A DNA stretch of 64,000 nt from Pantoea nemavictus (GCF_037479095.1 NZ_JBBGZW010000001.1:4216001-4280000); one strand, 5' to 3'; positions 17,939 to 27,631 are shown, numbered from the stretch's first letter. The notes: generated from the sequence alone by a model not told the origin. Translations and numbers: made by a program.

Positions 17939-19403
17939 ATGCAAGTTCCTTAGCAGGTTGGCTCAGCGCCGCGAAGCGTGCCTGATGGGCAGCGAAGGCG
18001 CCGTTGTTCAGCGGTTCAAATTTTTCTAACGGGAAGTTTTGGCTAATGCAGCAGCGCAGATCGCTAACGTCACGCAATTCGCCTAAGGCAATCAGCTGGC
18101 AACCGATGTTACCGAGCGTTGAAGCCTCGATGGGGCCGGCCAACACGGGCAGCTGGCAGGCATCGGCACAGAGTTGATTTAGCAATGGATTTTGACTACC
18201 TCCGCCCACCACATGCAGCTGACGCAGCGGCGCACCACGCAGTTGGCTGAGTTCGCCAATCACCTGGCGATACAGCAATGCCAGGCTATCGAAAATGGTA
18301 CGGGCTAGGGCGGCTGGGGTTTGCGGAACCGGCATGTGCTGCTCGGCACAGGCGTTTTGAATCTCCTGCACCATGCTGTCTGGGTTGATAAAACGACTGT
18401 GATTGGGATTAACCAGTGCGCGGCAGAGAGGCTCTTTCTCGGCCTGGGCGATGAGCGTGCAGAGATCGGTTATTTGCAGTTCGCTGCAGACACGTTGTAA
18501 TAACCATAAACCCATGATGTTTTTCAGGACGCGGTAACCCTCTGCGCCACCTTCATTGGTAATGTTGGCGTCAAGCGCGGCAGCGCTGACACAAGGCTGC
18601 AAACTCTCAATACCCATCAGCGACCAGGTGCCTGAACTCAGATAGGCGGCATCATCCTGCATTAACGGCGTAGCCAACACGGCACTGGCCGTGTCATGTG
18701 TAGCGACGGCCACCACCGGAATCTGATTGCCACTGGCGCTGGTCCAGTAACCCACGGTATTGCCCGGCGCCGTCGGTTTACCCAACCACGTTGCAGGGAC
18801 GCCAGCCCAGGCGAGCAAATCGCTATCCCATTCGCCGCTGTGAATGTTGAGCAACTGGGTAGTGGTGGCATTGGTATATTCCCAATTCATCTGGCCAGTA
18901 AGGCGATAATGCAGATAATCGGGAATCATCAATGCATGCTTAACCTGCGCCTGCCAATCCGGCTGCTGCAAATGCAGCGCACGCAGTTGATAAAGGGTGT
19001 TGAAGGGCAAATACTGAATACCGGTACGCTGATAGATTGCGCCTTTACCCAAGTCCTTGATGGCCTGAGCCATATGACCTTCCGTCCGCTTGTCGCGATA
19101 GCTCACCGCTTCACCGACACGCTCCCCGTTGGCATCCAGCAGCACCAGATCCACACCCCAGGTGTCGATCCCAATGCTGTCCGGCACAATACCGTCCTCA
19201 TCTAACTGAGCCAGCCCGAGACGAATTTCCTGCTCAAGACGGTCCAAATCCCAACAATCATAGTCGGCACGGCGCACCCGCTGATTCGCAAAGCGGCGGA
19301 CTTCACGCAGGCTGATGTGCTGATTCGCTGAATTCCATTGTGCGAGCATCACGCGCCCGCTGGATGCGCCTAAATCAATGGCAACAATGTTACGCATACT
19401 CAT
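17931..19403 (-). CDS. rhaB: L-rhamnulokinase RhaB
   Basis: Cytoplasmic FGGY-family sugar kinase, 490 residues, which phosphorylates L-rhamnulose at C1. The N-terminal phosphate loop is [13 protein letters not shown]; the catalytic region is [16 protein letters not shown], and ATP-binding motifs include [11 protein letters not shown] and [16 protein letters not shown]. First gene of rhaBADM. Its upstream region holds a RhaS-type operator and a CRP site at the same relative distances known for E. coli. Confidence 0.95.
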   Translation of the reverse strand: MSMRNIVAIDLGASSGRVMLAQWNSANQHISLREVRRFANQRVRRADYDCWDLDRLEQEIRLGLAQLDEDGIVPDSIGIDTWGVDLVLLDANGERVGEAVSYRDKRTEGHMAQAIKDLGKGAIYQRTGIQYLPFNTLYQLRALHLQQPDWQAQVKHALMIPDYLHYRLTGQMNWEYTNATTTQLLNIHSGEWDSDLLAWAGVPATWLGKPTAPGNTVGYWTSASGNQIPVVAVATHDTASAVLATPLMQDDAAYLSSGTWSLMGIESLQPCVSAAALDANITNEGGAEGYRVLKNIMGLWLLQRVCSELQITDLCTLIAQAEKEPLCRALVNPNHSRFINPDSMVQEIQNACAEQHMPVPQTPAALARTIFDSLALLYRQVIGELSQLRGAPLRQLHVVGGGSQNPLLNQLCADACQLPVLAGPIEASTLGNIGCQLIALGELRDVSDLRCCISQNFPLEKFEPLNNGAFAAHQARFAALSQPAKELAYD

Positions 19404-19470
19404 GGCGTGCTCTTCCTGTAATGAGATGGCTACAGCTTAGAAATCTCTGCTTTTTGCCACCTTCCCCTTA

Positions 19471-19497
19471 CTGCCAGTGCGTAATAGTCGCTGGCAG
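19471..19497 (-). promoter_or_regulatory. Candidate RhaS operator of rhaBADM
   Basis: CTGCCAG (19471-19477) and CTGGCAG (19491-19497) form an inverted repeat with a 13-base spacer. Its centre is about 81 bases before the rhaB ATG, so about -57 if the transcript starts about 24 bases before ATG as in E. coli, where RhaS binds -32 to -81. The same motif with the same spacing lies before rhaT and aldA. Confidence 0.65.
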
Positions 19498-19513
19498 ACT
19501 GACAAAGAAGTTC

Positions 19514-19529
19514 GTGAGAAAGCTCACAG
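19514..19529. promoter_or_regulatory. CRP site of the rhaB promoter
   Basis: CGTGA-GAAAGC-TCACA matches the CRP consensus at 9 of 10 positions. Its centre lies 118 bases before rhaB, close to the -92.5 site of E. coli rhaBAD once a 24-base leader is allowed. A second half-site TGTGA at 19550-19554 lies where a rhaSR CRP site would be expected. Confidence 0.7.
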
Positions 19530-19585
19530 AACCACATAAGGAGAGAGTTGTGAGCCTTGCCGCATTTCCGTCAATCCGGGCTGAG

Positions 19586-19636
19586 ATCTTGAAAAATTAG
19601 CCATTTTCCTGCGTCACTCAGATCAAAATTCAAGGT
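19586..19636 (+). promoter_or_regulatory. RhaR operator of rhaSR
   Basis: ATCTTGAAAAATTAGCC (19586-19602) and the inverted AGATCAAAATTCAAGGT (19620-19636) are separated by 17 bases. The arms closely resemble the E. coli RhaR site (as I recall it, CTTGAAAAATCG and AAATTTAAGGTAAG). The centre lies about 83 bases before the rhaS ATG. Confidence 0.7.
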
Positions 19637-19693
19637 AAGGTGCTGAACGCCTGCGTAGACTCGGCTGCAGTTAAGTGAGTTGAGAGGCAAAAC

Positions 19694-20515
19694 ATGACCG
19701 TTTTACATAGCGCAGATTTCTTCCCTGAAGGGAATTACGCCATCGCCATTGAGCCGCGCGTGCCGCAGCAGGCATTTCCCGAGCATCATCATGATTTCCA
19801 TGAAATTGTGTTGGTTGAGCACGGTTCAGGCATCCATGTGTTTAACGGTCAGCCGCAGGCGTTATCTGCTGGCTGCGTTTGCTTTGTGCGCGATCACGAT
19901 CGCCATCTCTATGAGCAGACGGAGAATTTGTGTCTGACCAATGTGCTCTACCGCAGCCCGGCAGCGTTTCGTTTTCTCTCGGGTTTGCAGGATCTGCTGC
20001 CACGCGAAGAAGAGGACAAATATGCTTCGCACTGGCGCATTAATCACAAAGTCATGGCGCAGGCATTGCAGATAGTGACGCAGATGAAGCAGCAGGATGG
20101 CTGGTCACTGGAGCGGCACGCGCATCAGGAGCAGCTGTTTCTACAGCTGCTGATCGTGTTGCGCGAAGCGGCTCATAACGATCAATTGCAGGATCAGGAA
20201 GCGCGGCTGCATCGGTTACTCGACTGGCTCAATGAGCACTACAGTGAAGATATTGTGTGGGATGCGCTGGCCGACCGCTTTTCGCTGTCACTGCGTACCC
20301 TGCACCGCCAGATGAAGCAGCAAACCGGCAATACGCCGCAGCGTTACCTCAATCGGCTTCGCCTGCTACAGGCGCGGCATTTACTGCGGCATAGTGATAT
20401 GCGCATTACAGACATCGCCTATCAGTGTGGATTTGGTGACAGCAACCACTTCTCCACGCTGTTCAGGCGGGAATTTGGCTGTGCGCCCAGAGCGGAGCGC
20501 CAGCAGATGCTATAA
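19694..20515 (+). CDS. rhaS: RhaS, AraC-family activator of rhamnose genes
   Basis: L-rhamnose-responsive activator, 273 residues. An N-terminal cupin holds the ligand region ([19 protein letters not shown], about residues 30-48). The C-terminal pair of HTHs starts near residue 175; the second is [20 protein letters not shown]. It normally activates rhaBAD and rhaT. It is followed by rhaR after 15 bases and is divergent from rhaB, the classic enterobacterial layout. Confidence 0.93.
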   Translation: MTVLHSADFFPEGNYAIAIEPRVPQQAFPEHHHDFHEIVLVEHGSGIHVFNGQPQALSAGCVCFVRDHDRHLYEQTENLCLTNVLYRSPAAFRFLSGLQDLLPREEEDKYASHWRINHKVMAQALQIVTQMKQQDGWSLERHAHQEQLFLQLLIVLREAAHNDQLQDQEARLHRLLDWLNEHYSEDIVWDALADRFSLSLRTLHRQMKQQTGNTPQRYLNRLRLLQARHLLRHSDMRITDIAYQCGFGDSNHFSTLFRREFGCAPRAERQQML

Positions 20516-20530
20516 CGGGAGCGTTTCCTC

Positions 20531-21397
20531 ATGTCGCTGATCCTTACGCGCGAAGACTATTTTCCGGCCACCAATCTGCCGATTGCGGTGGCCGAGCGCA
20601 TGCCGCAGCCCTCCTTCCCTCCGCATCGCCATGAGTTCAGTGAAATTGTGATTGTCTGGCGTGGCAACGGCCTGCACGTGTTAAACGATCGCCCATGGTT
20701 GATCACCTGCGGCGACGTGTTTTACATCCGTGATAATGATTGCCACAGCTATGACAGCGTCAACGATTTGGCGCTGGATAACATTCTTTACTGCCGAGAT
20801 CGTTTTCGTCTTGAGCTCGACTGGAGCCAGTTGTTGCCACCGCAGGAGGAGAACTCGCCGGCATGTTGGCGTTTAACCACCCGCGGTATGGCATTGGCTC
20901 GCGGTGTTATTAGCCAACTGGAGCGAGAAAGCCGTAAAAGCGATTCGCTATCCGTTCAACTCTCTGAAGCGCTATTTTTACAGCTTGCGCTGATTTTGCG
21001 TCGTCATGGTTATGCCGCTGACCGCCCATGGGCACTGCCGGAGGGCGAGCAGCTGGATCTGCTGATGTCAGCATTGCAGGGTGCAATCAGCCGTCCATTC
21101 GATTTGGCGGTGTTTTGCCAGCAGAATCAGTTGAGCGAGCGGGCGTTAAAACAGCTTTTTCGTCAGCAAACCGGTATGACCGTAGGGCACTATTTGCGAC
21201 AACTGCAGCTCTGCCAGGCAAAGTATCTGTTGAGAACCCAGGATGGCTTAATCAGTGAAGTGGCCGCGCGCTGCGGCTTTGATGACAGTAACTACTTTTC
21301 CGTGGTGTTTACGCGAGAAACAGGTTTAACGCCAAGTGCGTGGCGACAGCGTTTTCTGCCGCAGCGCGAACCTTCATCGGAGAAGGCCAAAGCCTGA
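20531..21397 (+). CDS. rhaR: RhaR, AraC-family activator of rhaSR
   Basis: Rhamnose-responsive activator of its own operon, 288 residues. It has a cupin with [19 protein letters not shown] and a C-terminal AraC HTH pair ([20 protein letters not shown] and [20 protein letters not shown]). It is clearly paralogous to RhaS. The stop codon lies inside the arm of the following terminator hairpin. Confidence 0.93.
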   Translation: MSLILTREDYFPATNLPIAVAERMPQPSFPPHRHEFSEIVIVWRGNGLHVLNDRPWLITCGDVFYIRDNDCHSYDSVNDLALDNILYCRDRFRLELDWSQLLPPQEENSPACWRLTTRGMALARGVISQLERESRKSDSLSVQLSEALFLQLALILRRHGYAADRPWALPEGEQLDLLMSALQGAISRPFDLAVFCQQNQLSERALKQLFRQQTGMTVGHYLRQLQLCQAKYLLRTQDGLISEVAARCGFDDSNYFSVVFTRETGLTPSAWRQRFLPQREPSSEKAKA

Positions 21398-21422
21398 CGC
21401 ATCATCTATGCGTCAGGCTTTT
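21389..21422. terminator. Bidirectional terminator between rhaR and rhaT
   Basis: A 14-bp perfect stem (21389-21402 with 21408-21421), 5-base loop, A-tract and T-tract on either side. It overlaps the rhaR stop. Confidence 0.9.
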
Positions 21423-21424
21423 CA

Positions 21425-22459
21425 TCAGGCCGCCATTCCCAGGCCAACAATGTTGGCGGCAATAATAATCACCACGCAACCCAGTGACAGCACGCGTACC
21501 GGACGTTGCCCCACCGACTTCCACTCTTTCAGCACCAGTCCCACTAACCCACCGCACAGTACATAAAGACTCATATGCAGCATCCAGCTGACAAAGTCAT
21601 ATTGTGCTGGGATTTTGGCGTGGCCCCAGGCATAAAAGAAAAATTGCAGATACCACATGGTGCCGCCTAATACCGCAAAGGCGATATTGGCAAGCAGCAT
21701 CGGCTTGGCCACGGAGAAATCACGACGCACCGAAAGATCGCTTTTCACCGCCAGCCGAATAAAGCAGTAAGCCAGATTCACCAGCGCACCACCGCCCATG
21801 ATCACGACATAGCTCGGCAGCGCCACGTAAAGTGGATTGATACCCAGATTCGCGGCGGCTGCATGCATCGGCTTCGCGGCATCCATGGCGAACGACATGC
21901 CGGCGGAGAAGATGCCGCATAAGATCGCCAGCACCAGTCCCTTCTTCAGATTGAACTCTTCCGCATTGATGCCCAGCGCGCGCTCTTTTAGCAGACCAGC
22001 ACGTGAAACAATCGCTACGCCGATTAACGCCACGAACACGCCGAGCAGCGTCATGCGTCCACCTGCCGAGCTGAACAGCTCGACAAAGCGGCCTTGCAAC
22101 AGCGGCGTCATCAAGGTTCCCACCACCAGGGTGATGCCGATGGCAATCCCAATCCCCATCGACATGCCGAGGTAGCGCATGGTCAGTCCATAGTTGATGT
22201 TGCCGATGCCCCACATGGCACCAAACAGAAATACGGGCAGCAGTTGGGAGAAGCTAAAACTGCTGTAATAGGCCCAGAAATTTGGCAGCAACACCGCGCT
22301 GACTGCCCACGGCAGGATCAGCCACGACATGATGCCGCCCACCGACCACATTGTTTCCCAAGACCACTTTTTCACCTGCTTAAATGGAGCATAAAAACAG
22401 GCGGCACTGGCGGCACCCACCAGATGCCAGAAAATACCTGCAATGATGGCACTGTTCAT
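21425..22459 (-). CDS. rhaT: L-rhamnose/proton symporter RhaT
   Basis: Inner-membrane L-rhamnose importer, 344 residues, about ten helices, same length as in E. coli. Landmarks: [20 protein letters not shown] at the N-terminus, then [19 protein letters not shown] and [20 protein letters not shown]. It converges on rhaR and shares a hairpin with it. Its upstream region carries a RhaS-type operator. Confidence 0.94.
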   Translation of the reverse strand: MNSAIIAGIFWHLVGAASAACFYAPFKQVKKWSWETMWSVGGIMSWLILPWAVSAVLLPNFWAYYSSFSFSQLLPVFLFGAMWGIGNINYGLTMRYLGMSMGIGIAIGITLVVGTLMTPLLQGRFVELFSSAGGRMTLLGVFVALIGVAIVSRAGLLKERALGINAEEFNLKKGLVLAILCGIFSAGMSFAMDAAKPMHAAAANLGINPLYVALPSYVVIMGGGALVNLAYCFIRLAVKSDLSVRRDFSVAKPMLLANIAFAVLGGTMWYLQFFFYAWGHAKIPAQYDFVSWMLHMSLYVLCGGLVGLVLKEWKSVGQRPVRVLSLGCVVIIIAANIVGLGMAA

Positions 22460-22555
22460 TGTTATTCCTTCGTAAGGTTGAGGCCAACAGGAAACCGGCG
22501 GTTTCCCGATTACCGGCAGTCTACGGTGGGCAGCTTTTCTTCAGCCTTTGGATGG

Positions 22556-22613
22556 CTGCCGGAAAGCGCAGGTAGCTGGCAAAATTCGGGGGGTCGTCAA
22601 CATAAGGATCACA
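22556..22613 (-). promoter_or_regulatory. Candidate RhaS operator and CRP half-site of rhaT
   Basis: CTGCCGG (22556-22562) and CTGGCAA (22576-22582), 13-base spacer, same geometry as at rhaB. A TCACA CRP half-site at 22609-22613 is placed as at rhaB (40-44 bases from the operator centre, against 41-45), though its partner half is poor. The rest of the gap to 22825 is AT-rich, with no other recognisable element. Confidence 0.55.
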
Positions 22614-22825
22614 AAATCGCATTTGCAGGCAGGTCACGTTCAGATTTTCATAAGTTGCTTATTATTCGAAATTTTTTCTCAATGTGTTGTGTTGATCAGC
22701 ACAGTTTTTGGTTTACTGCCACCGTGTCTATTAACATGGCAGTCACACAAAGCCGCCAGCCAGACTTTCCCCTATGGCAAATAATCCGTATAACGTTGGG
22801 AAAATCATCAAGACGAAGGATTGAG

Positions 22826-23149
22826 ATGAATACCAAAAGATTGAGACTGCTGCTGTCGCAATCAGTGAGTCGCGTGATGCTGGATGACATCCGCGCTATC
22901 GTGCCGGCGCAGGCGCTAAACGTCTTTATTAATGGATTGGATGAGGCACACTATGCCACGCTGGATTGCGTGCAGAGCGAAGAGAATTGCGCTTTGCTGG
23001 CCTCGGTGATTGTCGTCTGGCGGCAGTTGGGGCAGGTTCACCATATTCATTATCAGAAAGGTGAACATCTGCGTCAGGTGGACGACGCGACGCAATTCCA
23101 ACTGTTTAGTATGATGAAAACCCATCGCACTATTGTTCAGCTCGCCTAA
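22826..23149 (+). CDS. Conserved small protein of unknown function in the rha locus
   Basis: 107-residue soluble protein, no signal peptide or membrane helix. It begins MNTKRLRLLLSQSVSRVMLD, then has a region predicted as alpha/beta (ALNVFINGLDEAHYATLDCV; SVIVVWRQLGQVHHIHYQKG). A long frame starting upstream at 22094 is antisense to rhaT and is rejected; the ATG at 22826 has AAGGA 8 bases upstream. It lies 14 bases before the yoaK-like gene and may be co-transcribed with it. I do not recognise the family. Its place between rhaT and aldA may or may not be meaningful. Confidence 0.75.
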   Translation: MNTKRLRLLLSQSVSRVMLDDIRAIVPAQALNVFINGLDEAHYATLDCVQSEENCALLASVIVVWRQLGQVHHIHYQKGEHLRQVDDATQFQLFSMMKTHRTIVQLA

Positions 23150-23163
23150 CTCTCGGGATTATT

Positions 23164-23262
23164 ATGAAAATCGGACTGCTATTCCCCATTGCTATCATCA
23201 TTGCAGGCATCAGTTTTCTGGCCTGGTTTATTGCCAGCGGCGCGGCGATGCCCGGTTCATGA
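23164..23262 (+). CDS. yoaK: YoaK-like single-helix membrane micropeptide
   Basis: 32-residue membrane peptide: MKIGLLFPIAIIIAGISFLA followed by WFIASGAAMPGS. It matches E. coli YoaK in length and pattern (MRIGIIFPVVIF start, FLAWF middle, PG near the end). One transmembrane helix spans about residues 4-26. Function unknown. It follows the 107-residue gene by 14 bases; a CTCGGGAT precedes the ATG as a weak ribosome site. Confidence 0.8.
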   Translation: MKIGLLFPIAIIIAGISFLAWFIASGAAMPGS

Positions 23263-23354
23263 CACGCTGTTAACACGCGTATTTTGCTGCTAACCCGCTG
23301 AAAGCGCGGCATTTCGCCAGGAATGCTGCGTCTGTCGTGTTGATCTTCCCTTCT

Positions 23355-23381
23355 TTGCCATCCCTTTCTGCGCCCTGGCAG
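23355..23381 (+). promoter_or_regulatory. Candidate RhaS operator upstream of aldA
   Basis: TTGCCAT (23355-23361) and CTGGCAG (23375-23381), 13-base spacer: TGCCA-N15-TGGCA, as at rhaB and close to rhaT. The centre is about 96 bases before the aldA ATG. No CRP site is visible at the matching distance. Confidence 0.5.
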
Positions 23382-23463
23382 TGACAAAAAGGTGCGACAC
23401 CGCGTTCTGTTTCACTCTGCACTTCACAAACTTTTAACGAAGAAGATCGCGGAGCCCCTGCAA

Positions 23464-24900
23464 ATGACAACACATCACCAACATTATATTAATGGCGCGT
23501 TTGTGGCCGATCACCACGACAAGTGGATTGAAGTGATTAATCCGGCAACGGAAGCGCTGCTGTCGCGCGTGCCGGAAGGCAGTAAGCAAGACGCCGCACA
23601 GGCGATCAACGCCGCCGAAGCGGCACAGCCGGGTTGGGAAGCGCTACCGGCGGTAGAGCGTGGCAACTGGTTACGTAAAATTGCCGCTGGGATACGCCAG
23701 CGTGAAGCAGAACTGTCCGCCACTATCGTTGCTGAGGGCGGAAAAACGCAGGGTCTGGCACAAACCGAAGTTCTGTTTACTGCCGACTATCTGGAGTACA
23801 TGGCCGAATGGGCGCGTCGTTATGATGGAGAGATCATTAACAGTGACCGTCCAAATGAAAACATTTTTGTCTTCAAAAAAGCCATTGGTGTCACCACCGG
23901 TATTCTGCCGTGGAACTTCCCCTTCTTCCTGATTGCACGTAAAGCGGCACCTGCACTGGTGACCGGTAACACTATCGTGATCAAACCCAGTGAGCTGACG
24001 CCAAATAATGCGGCGATCTTCGCGCAAATCATTGATGACATTGGCCTGCCAAAGGGCGTGATCAACATGGTTTACGGCTATGGCCCGGAAATTGGTCAGG
24101 AGCTGGCAGGCAACCCGAAAGTGGGCCTGGTGAGCCTGACCGGCAGCGTTAATGCCGGTATCGCCACCATGGAAGCCGCGGCAAAAAATGTCACCAAAGT
24201 GTCGCTGGAACTCGGTGGCAAAGCGCCGGCTATCGTGATGGATGATGCCGACCTGGATTTAGCGGTGAAAGCGATTGTCAGTTCCCGCGTCATCAACACC
24301 GGACAGGTGTGTAACTGTGCCGAGCGTGTTTACGTGCAGGAGGGCATTTACGATCGCTTTATCAGCGCACTGACTACGGCTATGCAGCAGGTGAAGTTCG
24401 GTAACCCGGCGGAGCACAACGACATTGATATGGGACCGCTCATCACTGCGGCCGCATTAGAACGGGTTGAGCAGAAAGTCGCAAAAGCGGTAGCCGATGG
24501 CGGCAAGGTGCTGCTGGGCGGCAAACGTGCCGGTAATAAAGGCTTCTATTTTGAGCCGACCATCATCACCGGCGTGCGTCAGGATATGGAGATTATGCAG
24601 GAGGAGATTTTTGGCCCGGTACTGCCGGTAATGCGCTTCAAAACTCTCGACGAAGCGGTGACGCTGGCCAACGATTGCGCATATGGGCTAACGTCTTCGA
24701 TTTATACCCAGAATCTGAACACCGCAATGGTAGCGCTACGTAAGCTGAAGTTTGGTGAAACCTACATCAATCGTGAGAATTTTGAGGCGATGCAAGGGTT
24801 CCACGCCGGCTGGCGTAAGTCGGGGATCGGGGGCGCCGATGGACGTCACGGGTTAGAAGAGTTTTTACAGACGCACGTGGCCTATTTGCAGTTCTCATGA
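23464..24900 (+). CDS. aldA: Lactaldehyde dehydrogenase AldA
   Basis: Cytoplasmic NAD-dependent aldehyde dehydrogenase, 478 residues (E. coli 479), oxidising L-lactaldehyde to L-lactate and also glycolaldehyde. Key motifs: GILPWNFPFFLIARK, the catalytic Glu in SLELGGKAPAIV, and the catalytic Cys in NTGQVCNCAERVYVQ; the C-terminus FHAGWRKSGIGGADGRHG is AldA-specific. The ATG at 23464 fits the E. coli start and has GGAG upstream; 24 in-frame codons before it are rejected. It completes the rhamnose pathway by consuming the lactaldehyde made by RhaD. Confidence 0.93.
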   Translation: MTTHHQHYINGAFVADHHDKWIEVINPATEALLSRVPEGSKQDAAQAINAAEAAQPGWEALPAVERGNWLRKIAAGIRQREAELSATIVAEGGKTQGLAQTEVLFTADYLEYMAEWARRYDGEIINSDRPNENIFVFKKAIGVTTGILPWNFPFFLIARKAAPALVTGNTIVIKPSELTPNNAAIFAQIIDDIGLPKGVINMVYGYGPEIGQELAGNPKVGLVSLTGSVNAGIATMEAAAKNVTKVSLELGGKAPAIVMDDADLDLAVKAIVSSRVINTGQVCNCAERVYVQEGIYDRFISALTTAMQQVKFGNPAEHNDIDMGPLITAAALERVEQKVAKAVADGGKVLLGGKRAGNKGFYFEPTIITGVRQDMEIMQEEIFGPVLPVMRFKTLDEAVTLANDCAYGLTSSIYTQNLNTAMVALRKLKFGETYINRENFEAMQGFHAGWRKSGIGGADGRHGLEEFLQTHVAYLQFS

Positions 24901-24906
24901 GGAAAA

Positions 24907-24932
24907 CCCGGTGCGCATTGCTGCGCACCGGG
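24907..24932. terminator. Terminator between aldA and MHS transporter
   Basis: CCCGGTGCGCA-TTGC-TGCGCACCGGG, 11-bp perfect stem. The minus strand continues into TTTTCC, so it is best for the leftward operon and probably also stops aldA. Confidence 0.85.
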
Positions 24933-24938
24933 AAATCA

Positions 24939-26213
24939 TTACGAGACGCGCTTCTGGCTGCGCAGCAAGGCCAGACCGCTTAATACCGACATCGCCATCA
25001 GATAATAACCCGGCGCCAGGCTGGTACCGGTGGCGCTAATCAATAGCGTACAAATCAGCGGTGCAAAGCCACCAAACACCGTTACCGCCACGTTATAGCT
25101 GATTGCCATGCCGCTGGCACGCGTGCCAATCGGGAACAGATCCGCCATCACTGACGGCACCGTCGAGAAGTAAATCGATTTCAGCAGCGCCATCCAGCAC
25201 ACCAGCAGAATCAGCGTGGTGGGCGTGGTGTGTTCAACCACCAGCTTAAAGGCGGGATAAATGGTGACGATCAGCAGAAGCAGTGAACCCCACATCAGCG
25301 GCACACGTCCTACGCGTTCTGCCCATAGCCCCATAATCGGAGTTACCACGGTCAAAATCACCCCCGCCAGCAGCGTTGCTGTGAACGCGACGCTGCCAGA
25401 GAGGTGCAGATTTTTGGTGGCATAGGTCGGCACGTAATTCAGCATGTAGTTAACGGCCGTTGAGATCACCATCAGGCCGATCGCCAACAGCATTAGCTCC
25501 TTCTGGCGACCAAACAGGCTTTTCAGCGGCGCGGCTTCTGGTTTGTGCTCAGCAAAACTTGCCGGTTCGTGGACATGACGACGAATGTAAATCCCCAGCG
25601 GACCAATCAGCAGGCCGAAGGCAAAGGGAATCCGCCAGCCCCACTCCTGAATCTGGCTTTCCGTCAGGATCTGCGTCAATCCCAGACCAAATGCTGATGC
25701 CATCAAGGTACTGGCACCCTGGGTAGCAAACTGCCAGCTGGCGATAAACGCTTTACGTTCCGGGAAGTGCTCCACCAGGAATGCCGTTGAGCTGCCAAAC
25801 TCGCCACCCGCCGAGAAACCCTGCACCAGACGTGCCAGCAAAATCAGCAGCGGCGCCATCAGGCCAATGCTGCTGTAGCCTGGCATAAAGGTGATGACGG
25901 CACCGCCAAGCATCATCAGGTTGATCGACAGCAGCAGCGCTTTTTTCCGACCATGACGATCGGCATAGTTGCCTAGCACAATCGCGCCTAAAGGACGAAT
26001 CAGAAACGACACGCCAAAACTACCAAATGTCAGCAGCATTGAGACCGAGGGATCGCTGGTAGGGAAAAAGGCATGGGCAATGTAGCTGGCGAAAAAGCCG
26101 TAGACGGCGATATCGAACCACTCGAGCGCGTTGCCGATACAAGTGGCAAATAGCGTTTTGTGCAGGCTGGGCTTGGTGGTGTTCAACGGCAGGGTGCTAT
26201 TCAGCGTACTCAT
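24939..26213 (-). CDS. MFS transporter, metabolite:H+ symporter (MHS) family
   Basis: Inner-membrane 12-TM proton symporter, 424 residues, of the family of ProP, KgtP, ShiA and CitA. Typical motifs: GNALEWFDIAVYGFFASYI (helix 1), GNYADRHGRKKALLLSI (motif A) and LVQGFSAGGEFGSSTAFLVE. It overlaps the upstream peptidase gene by 4 bases (ATGA), so both are one transcript. This suggests that it imports the peptidase substrate or related peptide or amino-acid derivatives; the substrate is inferred only from context. Confidence 0.87.
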   Translation of the reverse strand: MSTLNSTLPLNTTKPSLHKTLFATCIGNALEWFDIAVYGFFASYIAHAFFPTSDPSVSMLLTFGSFGVSFLIRPLGAIVLGNYADRHGRKKALLLSINLMMLGGAVITFMPGYSSIGLMAPLLILLARLVQGFSAGGEFGSSTAFLVEHFPERKAFIASWQFATQGASTLMASAFGLGLTQILTESQIQEWGWRIPFAFGLLIGPLGIYIRRHVHEPASFAEHKPEAAPLKSLFGRQKELMLLAIGLMVISTAVNYMLNYVPTYATKNLHLSGSVAFTATLLAGVILTVVTPIMGLWAERVGRVPLMWGSLLLLIVTIYPAFKLVVEHTTPTTLILLVCWMALLKSIYFSTVPSVMADLFPIGTRASGMAISYNVAVTVFGGFAPLICTLLISATGTSLAPGYYLMAMSVLSGLALLRSQKRVS

Positions 26214-27631
26214 TGCCCACCTCCGACATGCGCACGATGCTGTGCCACCAGTTGCGTACCCTGCTCACCTAAATCCCACAGCAGCCGCGTCATGATCTGC
26301 AAACCTTCGCGCGCGATCGATTTCAACATGTGTTCGTTGACGCCATGCTGCCCACAGGCCGGGTACGAATGCGGAACCCACAGCGTGGGCAAACCAAGAA
26401 TATCGGAGAACACTTCATTTGGCAGCGAACCGCCGAGATTGGGCAGCAGCGCCGGTTTCTTGCCGCTGGTTTCCGCCATGCTCGTCAACACCCAGTCGAC
26501 GAGGGGATCGGTCGGATCGAGCCGCGTGGCGGGCGATCCGCGCATGAATTCAACCTCAACATAGCCAAAACCGTGCTGTTGCAGATGGGCGCGCACATGC
26601 TGTGCGAGGTTTTCCCAATCGGTTCCGACCACAAAGCGCAGCTGGCATACCGCTGTCGCGCTGCCCGGTATCGCATTCATCGGCTGAGCCGGATTGCCCG
26701 TCAGGAATGACAGCACTTCCAGCGTGTTCCAGCCATACAGGCGTTCCGTAGGTGACAGGCCCGGCTCGCCCCAGTTGACATCAATAGCGGGATCGTCCGG
26801 CATGCCGCCGACCTCGATATCCGCCAGAATGTCACGCACCTGCGGCGTGAGCGAGTTAGGTTTCAACGCAGCAACCTGCAACACGCCCTGTGCGTTAACC
26901 AGTGCAGCGATAGCGCTAGCCAGTTGCGTACCCGGATTGGTTAACAGTCCGCCCCAGTTACCGGAGTGATAAGCGTTGTCGCGCGCGTTAATCGTCAAAC
27001 GGAAGTTAACCGCGCCGCGTGAGCCGAGGAACAGCGTTGGACGAATCGCATTCAGACGCGGGCCGTCGGAAGCAATAAACAGGTCGGCTTGCAGCAGTTC
27101 GCCATGTTGCTGGCACAGCTGCGCCAGACCCGGCGAGCTGATCTCTTCACCCATCTCGAACAGCATTTTGCAGTTGAAGCCCAGACTTCCGCCGCGCACC
27201 TTAAACACCTGCTCAAGCGCCGCCAGATTCACGCAGTGCTGGCCTTTGTTATCGGCGCTGCCGCGCGCATACCAGCGATCGCCCTCTTCAACCATGTGCC
27301 ACGGTGATAAGCCCGCGCGCCAGTTTTCATCATCGCCAAATACCACGTCGCCGTGACCATAACTGAGCAGGGTTGGCAGCGCCGGATCTTCAATGCGGAT
27401 CGCCACGAGGAACGGTCGATTGGCGGCTTCCGGGTTGTCGATAAAGTGCAGCGTGAAGCCAAGCGCAATCAGCTGCGGACCGATTTCGTCCTGCAGATAG
27501 CGCTGTAATTCGTTATCACGATCCTGACGCTGGCTTTCCGTGCGTTGCGCCACACGACGCGCCAAAATACGTTGAAATTCTCCGCTGTCGAAATAAGCGC
27601 TGGCCTGTTGAACCGCCTGGTGTGCTGTCAT
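26210..27631 (-). CDS. M20-family dipeptidase/metallopeptidase
   Basis: Probable cytoplasmic di-zinc peptidase or amidohydrolase, 473 residues. Metal ligands: His in LLSYGHGDVVFG (about 89-100), bridging Asp in ARGSADNKGQH (about 124-134), the EE pair in LFEMGEEISSPG (about 161-172), an Asp in FIASDGPRLNA, and the final His in PHSYPACGQHGVNEH. The lid domain sits between. It resembles the CNDP-type branch of M20. It forms a two-gene operon with the MHS transporter and is divergent from a LysR regulator. Substrate unknown. Confidence 0.86.
   Translation of the reverse strand: MTAHQAVQQASAYFDSGEFQRILARRVAQRTESQRQDRDNELQRYLQDEIGPQLIALGFTLHFIDNPEAANRPFLVAIRIEDPALPTLLSYGHGDVVFGDDENWRAGLSPWHMVEEGDRWYARGSADNKGQHCVNLAALEQVFKVRGGSLGFNCKMLFEMGEEISSPGLAQLCQQHGELLQADLFIASDGPRLNAIRPTLFLGSRGAVNFRLTINARDNAYHSGNWGGLLTNPGTQLASAIAALVNAQGVLQVAALKPNSLTPQVRDILADIEVGGMPDDPAIDVNWGEPGLSPTERLYGWNTLEVLSFLTGNPAQPMNAIPGSATAVCQLRFVVGTDWENLAQHVRAHLQQHGFGYVEVEFMRGSPATRLDPTDPLVDWVLTSMAETSGKKPALLPNLGGSLPNEVFSDILGLPTLWVPHSYPACGQHGVNEHMLKSIAREGLQIMTRLLWDLGEQGTQLVAQHRAHVGGGQ

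Noticed and set aside
22094..23149. Long 351-codon plus-strand frame ending with the 107-residue gene
   Set aside because: Its first part is antisense to rhaT and reads as low-complexity shadow sequence; a good ribosome site and ATG occur at 22826.
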